This document shows positions 48,685 through 60,600 of a stretch of 64,000 nt of DNA, in pieces. Every line of letters begins with the position of its first letter. The stretch's first letter is position 1. Source of the DNA: Deuterostichococcus epilithicus (Eukaryota; Chlorophyta; Trebouxiophyceae; Prasiolales; Stichococcaceae); NCBI GenBank assembly GCA_033439295.1, contig JAVTLE010000003.1:124001-188000 (forward strand). Direction: 5' to 3'. Below the pieces are notes generated by a model. That model worked only from the letters and a program-made list of their open reading frames with translations. It was not told the origin of the DNA and searched no databases. The position numbers and the translations under genes were made by a program.

Positions 48685-51600
48685 CTAGATCTGCCACCAC
48701 TTGCGGTCGCGCTCGCGCGCCGCGATCTGGCGCGCCATGGACGCAAAGTCCATGGCGTCCGCCTCCATACGTTCCGTGCGCTCGTTCAGGCGGCCCAGCT
48801 TCTCGCCGCGCTGCGCCAGCGCCTCCCGGTTCTGCTCCGCCAGGCTGTGCGCGCCGCTGTGCCTGGGCGCCGCAGGGGAGGGACAGTCACGTGCAATGTG
48901 CAGGCAACCGCGAACAAACGTCAACCGTGACAACCATGAACGCAGCTGAGCCAGGCGGCTCACGGTTCTGCTCCGCCAGTGACTGCGCAGTGCTGTGCTT
49001 GTGCCATGGAGCTAAAGTGTTTCCACAGAAGAAACGTCCCACAAAAAAGACGTCTAATTGCGAATACAGGACTGTGTGACCGCCAGCTCCTGGATTCTGC
49101 TTCGGCAGCCAATGCGCCGCCATGCCTGCATGCCACAGGCGCCATGACGGGCGGTGGCTGGCACAACTCTCCTGTCGATGCCCTGCTGACGCTGCGGCAG
49201 GGCTGCCCGCAGGAGAAGACGGGAGGACGCCGACCGCAGCATCCGGCCCACAGCATGCGGCCTCGGCATGCTTTGCGCACTGCGCCATCAGCCTCACGAG
49301 CAAAGACTTGTGCAGACTGTGATGAGCAGAAGGGCCGCTCACGCTGGGCGGCCGTAGGCAGCCTTGATATCCGCCGCCGAGCGCGCCGCCGGCCGACCCT
49401 CGGCGCCGACGCCGCGGCGCGCCCCGGNACAGCTCCGACCGCGCCGGGTCGCCGTCCGCCGCCGCGTAGGGGCTGCCGGCGCCGTGCGTGCCGTATGGAC
49501 TGCCAGCGCTGCCACCGCCGCCGCCGCCGCCATAGGGGCTGCCGCCGCCGCCGCCGGCGGCGTACATGCTACCGCCGCCAGAGTGGCTGCCGCTAGGTGA
49601 CCACAGGCCGCCGGGCTGGTGCTGTGGGGAAGAGCTGCCGCCGTAGTGGTCGTGTTCATCCCTGCGGATGCATGCCACGCCGTCATCACACTGCTGCATG
49701 TGTAGCCCCAAGTAGAGTATGTGTGACACAGGTTGCGATTGCATTGGGGGAACGGCGCTGCCAGCAAACGAAAGTGTGGTGCCCACTGTCGTGTCGCCCG
49801 TGCCGTCGCCCGCATCGCCCGTCGTGGCGCCCACTGTCGAGAATGGTGATTGGGCTGCTGTGATTTGCTGCGCTGCAGGGTTGTGCTACTGGAAGAAGCA
49901 GCGGCAGAGGAACCCCAGTGCATGTCTGCTCCAGGCGCACGAGGCAGCAGCCAGGCCAGCTGAGAGCTTGGCGGTGGCAGCAGGGCTGCTGCAGGAATTG
50001 CCTTCGCAGCAGGGGCAACCGCCGGCTGTGAGCAGCAACACCACGGAGCCATGCACGGCAGTGAGGGACTCGGACCCCAGACGCAGCATCGCAATCCCGT
50101 GTACTAGCACCAACAGCACACCGACAGGCAGGGCCGGGGCCCACACCGCCAGGACGCGCAGGTCGCTGCGTGCGAGTGAAGGCGCGGGAAGGAGGGTGCC
50201 TCATCCAGTGGAGGGGAATGTATGTTTCCGCCAGGGGAGGACAGCCACGCACAGCTCGCCGGAGTCCTGCGGCGAGGTGGGGATGCGGCCCTCGAAGACC
50301 TCCGCCAGCGTCGGCGGCAGCGGCCCGCGGCCGCCGAGCCCTGAGTCCCGGAAGCCACTCTCGATGGTGCGCGCCAGCCCCGTGACGCCCTTCTCTGTCT
50401 CGGTGATCACCTGCGGTGGTTGTTTTCGGGGGTTTGTGGTGGCGCAGCGGTGCGTCGGGTGCGGCAGGTTCCCCTTCATGCCTGTCGCATCTGCAAGCCG
50501 TCACTGGGTGATCGGCTGTGGTGCTGTTGTGACCGTGCATGACTGTCGGTTTCATTCACGGCCGGTGCCCCCTCTGCTCCGGAAGCGGGCACCGCAAGCG
50601 GAGTTTGCAGGATGCCTTCCTTGAATGAAACACTGCGCGGTGAACATGTATTCGCAAGGCACCAACGAAATGGTCCCTGTTGTTGGTGGGGATGTCTTTC
50701 ACAGTGCGCCCTGAGAGGCAGCTGCATGCACGGGCGCTCCAAGACGGGAGCCAAGGCGGCAGCCCCTGCATTCAGGGTGTAGGGTTTTGTGCCGCGCCTT
50801 CTGCGTGACATCCTTCACGGACTGGCCGACGTCCTTGACGGAGTTCAGGAACACGGACAGGGAGGAGCGGCTGGTGGAGCCGCGCGGGCCCGGCCGCTGG
50901 CCGCCGCCTGCGGCGGGCGGGCTGCCGCCAGGCGACCCGGTGGCCGCCGCCTCCAGCCGCGCCTATGCAAAGTAGCGTCCCTATTGTGGCTGCTGCACAT
51001 GGCAGAGGAGCCAGCAATGCACCCCACGGCAATGCACCCCCCACATCTGCGATCCACCTGCTCTGTCACCTGCTGGATCGGTCACCGGACTCACACCCCA
51101 CTGTTGAAGGCAGTGCCTGCTGAGCAAAGTGGCGCGGGCTGTCGCGACACGCACCTGCATGGCGCGGTTGAGGCCCGGCACCGGTGGCGCGGCAGAATCG
51201 CGGCCGCTGTCCTCGTGCCTTGGCGCCCTCGCCGCGGCCGCTGCCGCCGCGGCGCGCGCCTGCCTCGCAGCCGCAGCCGCAGCGGCGGCGACGTCCCAGT
51301 CGTACATGGACGCCGCCTTGTCGGGTGCCTGTGCACGCGGCGTCGCGGCGCCGAGTCAGTTGCCGACGCCGCCAGCATGCTGGAGCGCAGGTCGCTGCGG
51401 CACTGCAGCCATGGCGACGAGTCTGACGCTCTGAGAGCGGGTCCGGTGGCGCGAGCTAGGGCGAGAATGAAACGTGAGAGGGCACGTGAGGTGGGCACCT
51501 GGGCATCAGACGCCAGGCTGAAGCGCACTGTCTCGCCGCAGGCGCTGATGAGCAGGTGATGGCCGTCTGGCGCCGCACAAAACACGCCCGCCAGCGCCAC

Positions 51601-54600
51601 CTGCGGGGGGCAGCACAGCACTCCGGTTGGACGGTCCGGCTGTGTCCATGCTTCATGTCACCAGATTGTCGGACCACCTCGGCGGGTCGAGAAGCAGGCT
51701 CCGGCAGCCTGGCTATTTCTTGCATGGGCCGAGTGGGCTCGACTGCCGCAAATTACATGGCGAGAATGCGGCATGGGACGTGGCGAGGCCTGCCCTGCAG
51801 CATCTGGATGCCCCGAGTCCATCATCTGCTTGTCGTGCACTGACTCCTGCTTCACGATGCATTGTCGAAGAGCAAACAGTCGGCGCGCCCGTCAGCACGT
51901 CAGACGTGCACACCGGTTTGCTGACGCCTGTGGAATCCAGCAGCGGCTGAAAGTACGGCAAAGCATCCAGGACCTCAGCGCACGCAGGCGGCCCACCCTG
52001 CAGCACCCCAGCCTGAGTGGCTCTGTCCTGCTCTGACGCACAGCTGTGGGCGCCGCCTCGGGCTAGCTGTGGGCCGCTGCTGGGCCTTACGACGTCATTT
52101 GCATGTGAGAAATATGTAAAATTATGCAAAACTTGCTCTTGAACCCAAATGTAATAAGAGAACAACTTGTGAGCCGCGTCGGCGCAGACAAGCCAGTGAG
52201 CCCGTGGATTGCAGCCAGCAGTCGGGTGGCCAATGGCCTTTGGGTGGGCAGCATTTTGGGCAGCGTCGACGGCAATGCCCCCGGTTCTGAGGAGCGCAGC
52301 GGCGCCCGCCTGGACTGCCTGGGTGTAAGCCCCGGCTCGTGGGACCACTAGACCAGTGGCCGTCGGCCGGCGTCATGGTGGCAGCCGATCTCATGCGTCT
52401 GACGCCAGGCGCCGCAAGCACCAAAACGTCTACCGGGGGCACGGTGTCACACCCAAACATGATGTCGCGCGTCTGCGGGTTTTTCCTCTTGTCTTTCTAC
52501 AATTTCCCCGCACCGTGGCGCCGTCGTTCCAGGAGGGGCGAGGCCCCTTGACGCCGGCTTCGGAGGGGTCGAACTTGACAGGCGCCGCGCCGCCGCCCAG
52601 CGCCGCGCAAAAGGGGAAGCCCAGCACCCGCTGCAGCGGCGCCGCCAGCAGCGGCTCCAGCCCTGTGGCAGATACGTGCAACCCCCAGAGGGTCAACTTT
52701 GCAGCGGAGGGTGGGACGACCCGAAGATGCGGTGTTGCGGTTGGTGTGTAACGTCACAGCGGCGCCGCCAGCAGCGGTTGGGAAGAGCTGCCCCACAACA
52801 GATGTGCAGAGCCATGATGGTTCCCAGCAAGTGTTCGGAAAGCTTGGAGAGGCAGATATGCACCTGGCAGCGTATAGACCAGCAGGTTGCCAGTGTGAGT
52901 GAGGCAGGCGACCCCCGGGCCGTGCGGCGTCGAGAAGGGCGCAACGTGCACCACCGGCTCCGCCAGCTGCGCCCGCCGCAGCGTCGTGCGGTCGCCTGAA
53001 TCACCAATGCAGTGAAAAGGAGGTTCAGCCCGTGCCGAGACAACCAAGATGTGTTGGCACAGCAACGACTGGCGGCGACACGGCCAGCTGCGCCGGTTGC
53101 GCACGCCGCAGCGTGGCGAGGTCGCCTGAGACTGAGAAGACCTAAACTTCTGAGACAGAAACTCAGCAAACTGCAGGGGCAGCGGGGAACCGCTTGGTGG
53201 CGTGCATAGGCCATTGACGCCAGCACGGTCGGCAGCCGCGCAGCTGGCTCCGGCTGCAGCGCTTGACTGCGCTTGATGTACTATTCATGGTATGCATGTC
53301 GCACATGGCGCTGCAAGTTAGTGATCTCGGCACCGCCTGCGAGAGAGCATGAATTACAGCACCAGTCATCCTCCCTTGCGCTGCAAGCGGCTGCGATGGG
53401 GCGGAAGGCCGGCAAGATCCGCCCTGCTCGCTCACTGGCAGCTTGCTACCCGTCACGCATGCGGCAAAGTTTGTTGCACGGCTGTGTTGGCGCAGCAGCA
53501 CGGCAGGTCCTGAGTGACTCTGGACAACTAGTCATGCAATCAAGGATCTAGGGATGTCATCGGTCGGAAAGGTTTGCCAGCCCTCCTTGCCGGGGCCCTC
53601 TCGCAACTACAGTCGCAGATGCTGCCGCGTGGCCATGACAAAAACCAAACGCATACTTGTCAGACGCAAACATCGAGGTGGGGTTGCGGGTCCGACCTTG
53701 CCGCAGGCCCTCGGGCGAGTACAGGCGCAGGTACTGCGCCGTGGCCAGCAGCACGAAGGCTGGCGGCGGCGCCTCGGCGGCCGCGGCTGCCGCCGTGTCC
53801 TCCGCCACCGCCGGGGCGGCCGCCTGCGACTCGTCCGCGTCGATGCTCGCGACCGCCGAGGCCGCGGCGTCCGAGGCCCTTGACGCGCGGGAGGCGCTGG
53901 GGCTGACGGCCGATGCGCCTGTGCTCAGGCACCGCCGCGCTCAGCTGGCCGTCAGCAGAGAGTCGGCAGGCAGGGTGCGGCTGCCGATGCAGGATCCCGC
54001 ATCCTCCATCCGAAGCACCATGCCCAGCAGAGCCGATGCCGCAGCCTTGTCCTGCTTTGCGGGATACGCCCCCTGGCTGCCGCTTGCGCTCGGGTGGTTC
54101 AAGTGCACACCTGGTTGCCTCTAGTTGCGGTCACCAGCTCATGCAGGAGGCAGGAAGCACCTGCGCCAATGCTGTCGAGCGCCGCGCCGACCATGTCCGC
54201 GGTGACGCCGGCGCCGTCGGAATGGTGCGAGCGCAGGCTGGAGTTGCTGACGGCGCTAAAGGAGGGCCGCTTCATGTTCAGGTCGTCGCCGCTGCCGGTG
54301 CGCTGCAGGGCGGTGCGCCCCGACGGCGCCACCGGCGGCCGCCCTTGCGGCACATAGACTACGTTGGACAGGTGTTCGCACATCTACATGCTGACCATCG
54401 GCCTGCCCACCCCATCACATGGCACGCAAGCGCATGCACACTCTGGTCGCAGGGCAGCTCGTGTGCAGTCGGTGAATGTCAATGTGTCAAGCGACGACCT
54501 GTGTCGCGCCTGCAGCCTGTAGCTGGGAGGTCACTGACAGATGCCTGACATGCCACAGCCACCTAGCCTTCGCAGGTGGCTCACCTGGCAGGAGCCTCAG

Positions 54601-57600
54601 CGGAGACGGAGGCTGCTGAGCCGCAAACCGACGCTGCTGCTGATCCTCATCCGCGGCGGACTGCCGCGCAGCCTCCGCCGCCTCCGCCTTAGCGGCTCTG
54701 GCCGCACGCACCTTCCGCCGCACGAAGTGCTTCCCTGGCCGCTCCTTCTTCTGCTTCTTCTTCCCCTGCGGTCAAAAGCATGCGGTGTCATGACACAGCA
54801 AGGAACAGCTTGGCCTGTGAGACATGGGGGATGATGGGGAACACAGGGCCACAGCTGGCAGCACGGCAGCCGAGTGCCTTCACTGTTCCATCCGACTGTG
54901 TGTATTGCGGTTCAGCTGTCTTGCTGGAGGCATCGGAAAGGGTTCAGTAAACCAACAAAAGCAACCGCACAAGCTCGCATACCTCCATGGCGGCCACAGC
55001 GGCGGCAAGCAGGTCATCATCATCTGACGCATTCCCGCCGCTGCCATGGCTGCCATCGTCGCTGCTGTCTGGTGAGCCGCCTCCGAGAGAGTCCCGCACC
55101 GACGGGCCTGCGTCATAGGCGGGCAAGTGAGCTTCAGCGCGCATAGCTTGACAACATTCAGTCATACAACTCTTTCCAAGAAGAAGCCAGACGCTGTCAA
55201 ATCGCTGTCACACACACCAGCTGGTCGGTCAATATGGGCATGTCAAGCGAAATGATGCAGGACGCTTGTGTCCTGCCAAGAGATGGGACAAGACGCTTCT
55301 GCTCAAGGAGTTGCCACGAGCAAGCACCACTGCGCCGGAAGGAGCAGCGCAACAATAGCTCCCACCCAAGACAGCGCAGTGAGCCCACTGACGACCTTGG
55401 AAGCAGACCCCGAAAGTGGGACGCACTGTCTGCATACGCTGATCCAGCATACGCCGATCCGGCATACGCCGAGCCAGCGCCGCTGGCCAGTGTCGTCGCA
55501 TCCGACGTGTGCGTCCTGGAGGACGCATTCAGCGCCGGGTTGAGCCCCGACAGCGCCGGGGGGCGGTGCGGAGAGGCCGCCGCAGCGCCCGACAGCGGCG
55601 ACCCCGCGCCGCTGCCCCAGTATGCGCTGCCGGGCGTGCCGCCGCCTCCCGCGCAGCTGCCCGCTCCCCCGCTCGGCGAGGTGGTGCCGCCGGCTGGGGT
55701 GGACCCTCCGGAGGCATAAGCGCCGTCGCCGCGGCTGTTGAACGCAGTGGCACTGGTCAGGATCGGCGGCGGCGTGCGCGGCGGCGCAGGGCTGCGGGGG
55801 GACGGGGCCGCCATGGAGGTCGCCCTCTCTGCGGCAGAGATACAACGGCAGGAATGTGAGGTTCCGTGGACCCGAGCGCTTGCAACGGGAGGTGCAGCAC
55901 CATCAAACCATGGCGCGCGTCGTCAAGGGACAGCGGACGCAGGTTGACACAGGCTCAGCAGATGCGTCCCCATACTGTGTTCCCGTGACTGTGTGCCGCA
56001 GCTCAGTTGTCGCCTGTCAAAACATGCTGGGGGCAGGCACCTGGCAGCGGCGGCAGGAAGATGGCGGCAGGCTCTGCCGGCGGCGCCTCGGCATTGCCCG
56101 CCCACGGCAGGTGCGCGGGGCCTGCAAGGGCCAGCTCTGCTGCAGGACTGCCCGCGTCATCCAGCAGCGCCATCGACAGCGCCGGCGAGGCGTTCTTGGG
56201 CGTCACCCAGGCCGGCGCCGGGACACTCAGACCCTTGCCAGTGTGCGCGTCGAGCACCGCTACGGCGTCATTTGCGCTGGCGGCAAACAGCGCCAGCCTG
56301 CGCGGGCAATATCATGTCATGTCACACCGTTGCAGCTGCTGCTTCCTTGTGACGTGGACCCGCTGAGAGCTGTGCATTGCTGCTAGCCAGACGAGGAGTG
56401 GGTCTGACCGAGGACCGGTGTGGCAACAGGGGCTAGGCAGCTCAAATGGCGGTGCCTCATCCGCTGCCGCATCCGCTGCATGGCATCGGTGACCTCGGAG
56501 TGGACGCACCTGGTACCGCCGCTGCTGCCGCCGCCTGGGAAGCTGCGGCGCAGATTGGGCGGCACAGCGTGCATGCCCAGCTTGAGCGCGACGATTGGAC
56601 CCACGCCCAGGTCAGCCATCCACAGCACCGCAGGCTGCGGAGATGCGAGCAAAGATCCGATCAGAACTGGGACATGACACGATGAGACTTCGGGCCGAAC
56701 CCAGGTCAGCATGGCAGAAGTGAGTCAAAACTGCCGGAACCAACGGCCGGCAGCAGGGTACAGCCAATCTGGCAGATTGCCTGCACTCTGTGCTGCAGGT
56801 CCTGCTGCCAGTCTCCAGCTGGCGGCTGCCCCGCCGGCGCAGCCCCTCCGCAACTCTCAGCTCCCTCATGCCTGGCCTGTGTACCAGCCTATGCACGCTT
56901 CGCTCGGCCCCGAGACAGCAGGCGCCGCCAACCGGGCAGATCCTGCTCCCTAACCCATGAACCGGACTGCAGACCTTGGCCAAGTCCAGCACCGCCACAT
57001 GGCCGCGCGAGTCGCCGGCCGCCAGCATGCGCGGCCGTGCCGCCAGCGCCAAGGAGATGACGTCGCCCTGCAGCAGCGCCGCGTGCAGCAGGCACTGCCA
57101 GCCTGGCGGCTGCGGCACCTGTGTGAGGACTGGGCTGGCAACGGCCGCCAGTGCCGCCTGCAGGGGCCAGCAACGGACTCAGAGCCCTGAGAAAATCGAT
57201 GCAACGGATCTTTAGCGCCGCAGGCTGCGGAGCTGCCGGTTGCAGCTTCTGGCAGCTCTTGTGCAGCAGCCAAGGCCCTTCCAGTGGTGCAAGCCATTGT
57301 TTCTGTCGATGCAACCCCAAGTCATAACACGTCAAATTTGCAAAATACGAACACTCTGCGCAGTATGCCCATGATCTCGCTGGAGCAGCGGCCCATAAGC
57401 GTAAGCAGCCACCACCACAAAATCGTTCCGGCATAGCAAGACAGGGAGCATGTGTGCCGTGCCTGGCAGACATCGTGGCGGGTGCACGAAAACTGGAACA
57501 GGCGTACATCGCCCTGCTGGTGGCCCACCGCCAACAGCCCCGCCGACGCGCACATCTGCACACCGATCGAAACGAACGTCGAGCTGACATCGAGCAGCAT

Positions 57601-60600
57601 GCATCCGCAAACCTTTGCTCAAGAACTCGCATATCATGCCGCAAAGCAACAGCACACAGCGTCAAGTGAAGCCCCTGCGCCAGGGTGGCGGCAGTTCCTG
57701 AAACTTCCTCTGAACAAACAGCACGCACAAGTCCGCGGAACTGCAAGGAGAGCAGCGCGGACCTGCAGGGAGGTCACGGTTCGCAGCCGCCCGGTTTGGC
57801 CGCCCGAATCGAATGGCGCGGTGGACAGATGCCGCGGCACCTGCGGAAACGAGTCAGGCCCTGACATATCCACACGAGCACACGGCACGCCGTGCACTGC
57901 TGCGTGTGCACGCAGGTAGACAAAATTGCAACTGGCGCAATGCGCCTGCGCTGTCTGCCTGGCACATACGCCCTGCGCCCATGCGGCCTTGCTGGGGGCC
58001 ATCACGGCGGCGACACCCTGCAACTGCCTTCCGCAGCAACGACAGCTCCGCCGCCCTGCCCAGCTGTCTGGTGCTGACTGTTTCCCAACACAAAGGCCGA
58101 CTGGTGCCCTGAACCTTACAGCGCCCCCACCTCAGCGCTGGCGTCCCACAGGCGCACGCGCCCGTCTCGGTGCCCCGTAACCAGCAGATCCCCGGGGCCT
58201 GCCGTCAGCATCTGATCCACCGGCGGCGCGCCGCCCGCAAGGATGTAGCGCCACTTCCACGCCGGCGACTGCTCCCCGCCCGAGCGCACCGCCTGCGGGG
58301 TGCAGGCGGGGCGTCACTGGGGATTGAATACATCCCTGGAGCGCATCCCGGGGTCTGGGGCGTGCAGCAGGGTTAGGCCAAGGACACGCTGGCCAGGAAC
58401 TTGCCAGGGTGCAGCGTCACTGCCATGCCAGCAGGAACTGCTCGCCGCCCGAGCGCACCGCCTGCAGTTGAGGTCGCTGCATGATATTTGCAAGGACAGT
58501 GCAGGGTCTGGGGCGCGACATTCAGTGAGGAGACAGAGCCCGACCGGCCGGATGCAAGGCTTTGACAGCGATGTACACCTGAGGCTGTAATTGAGGTCTA
58601 CACATGCAAAACCACAGCCAAGGTTCTGTGGGTGCCGGAGGGCAGCTTTCGAGTGCGCCAGGTCAGCAGGCGGGGGCGCACCCGCAGGCTGTCGAGCGTG
58701 ACGGCGTGCATGCGCGAGGAGGGCACCCCGCTGCCGTCCGGCTGTCGGTCCACGGCCGAGCCCACCAGCGCGCTCGTCGACACTGGCGACAGCTCCTGCA
58801 CGCGGCACCGTCGCGGGGTCGATGAGCACATGCAGACACTGGAACATGTGAAAGATGTGGAACACGGCCGGCTGAAGCACTGCCCTGACCCAGCAGGAAG
58901 GCCTGTGAGCCGGGTGGCGCCGGCGGCCGGCACCACCTTGAGGCGGCATCGTGGTTCGACACACCTGGCCACGCCGCCGTCCAAACAGGGCTTGCCGCGT
59001 CTCGTTATCCCGAGCAACCTCGTTGCCGGGGCAAGCCGCGGCTCTGAACGGCTCACGATGCAGGCGACCCACCCCTATCGTAAGGCCCACCTGGAACGGC
59101 AGGCTGAGAGGCACCGGCGCGCCAGTCTTCAGGTCGTGCACCATCAGCTGGCCGCCCTCCGTCAGCACGATGATGGCGGCCGGGTCGTCGCCGGCGCCCA
59201 GGCTGCCCGGCGGCGGCACGAGCGCGTAGCCATCGATGGTCCCGAACCACGGCAGCGGCTGCCCCTCGCCCATCTGTGCCCAGGAGTTCGTGGGGAGTTT
59301 GATTGGGTTCTGACGTGCAGTGGTACAGTCAGTTGGGCGATACGAATGAGACTGCACAGCAGCGGCCCCAGTGCGCAGCCTCAATGGTGCCGGGCAGCGG
59401 CGGCTGGCCTCTGCTCGCCTGCGCGGGGGTGTGCGGCTCAGCGTTCGCAGCAATGCGGACATGCCAGAAAAGCCTTGTGCAGCGGCCCGCGCCAGCTGCT
59501 GCCCATGCTATGGCGCACCATCTCTGCACCTTGCAGGCTCACGTGACTTCAATCGTAGCACCTGATGCTGTGCCATCAGTCAGGATGTCATGGTGCAAGG
59601 CGTTTAGTTGCTGCACCGCCAGGGTTGTCTGATGAATTCGCAGGAACCAGGCGGTGGGTCAGTCTGATCTGTGCGCCTCCAGCAGACCCTGGCAGTCTCT
59701 CGACAGCTGACGGCTCCATCGTTACACCTGCACCCTGCTCGGTAGCCTTCTCGGCCTTGCATCCTTGATACTGCCAAAGAAAGTTGACTACACCGTGCCC
59801 AAACCCCGCACCCGCTTGCCGGTGGGCAGCGGCAGCAGCGTCAGGGTGTTGGGCTCCTCCACCGGCTTGCCGCCACAGACGAGCAGTTGCACACAAAGCA
59901 ATCGAAGGCCTCCGTTTCGGGTTCATATCTCATGTTGTGCTTGGAAGTTGTTCCCCTGTGGAGCGGCAGCGGCGTCAAATCGTTCGGCTTCTCCACCGGT
60001 CACCGGCAGTCAGCTGGTTTCAGTCATAGGCAGATCAGCCAGTTTTGCCTGTTCCCATCAGCCTACGGTTCATTCCGTTTCTACGTGTAATGGTATCATA
60101 GCATCCTCACCTGTTCCCCCGTGGGTAGCGGCAGCAGCGTCAGAATGTCCGGCTTCTCCGTGGGCTGGCCGCCAAAGACGAGCAGCGCCTCACCGCCGGC
60201 GACCGGCTCCCCGCTCACGTACGTCAGCGCTCGCACGGCTTCCGCGTCGGCGCCGACGCGTGTGAGATGTAGCGTGTGCCGCAGCAGTGCGGCGGGCGGT
60301 GGCAGCGGTGGGGCATCCTCCTCCGGCACTGCGGCACCAAGGCAGGGTCGGACGCCTGGCGTTGATGTGGTTCTGTTATTCTACTCTTCTGTTGGCACGG
60401 ATTGCAGAGCAGATGGTATTTGATTGACATGCTGCAGAGGCAGCTAGACGACTACATGACATCGCGATGTCATGCAGGAAACGGTCTGCTGCAATTCAAC
60501 ATCCCGACGAAGCGATGCCGTGAAATCGCAGCAGACGCCGTCCCATCAGGACATCAGGATGGCAGATGTGAGCAGTGCCTCTCCAGCATGTCAGGGCATG

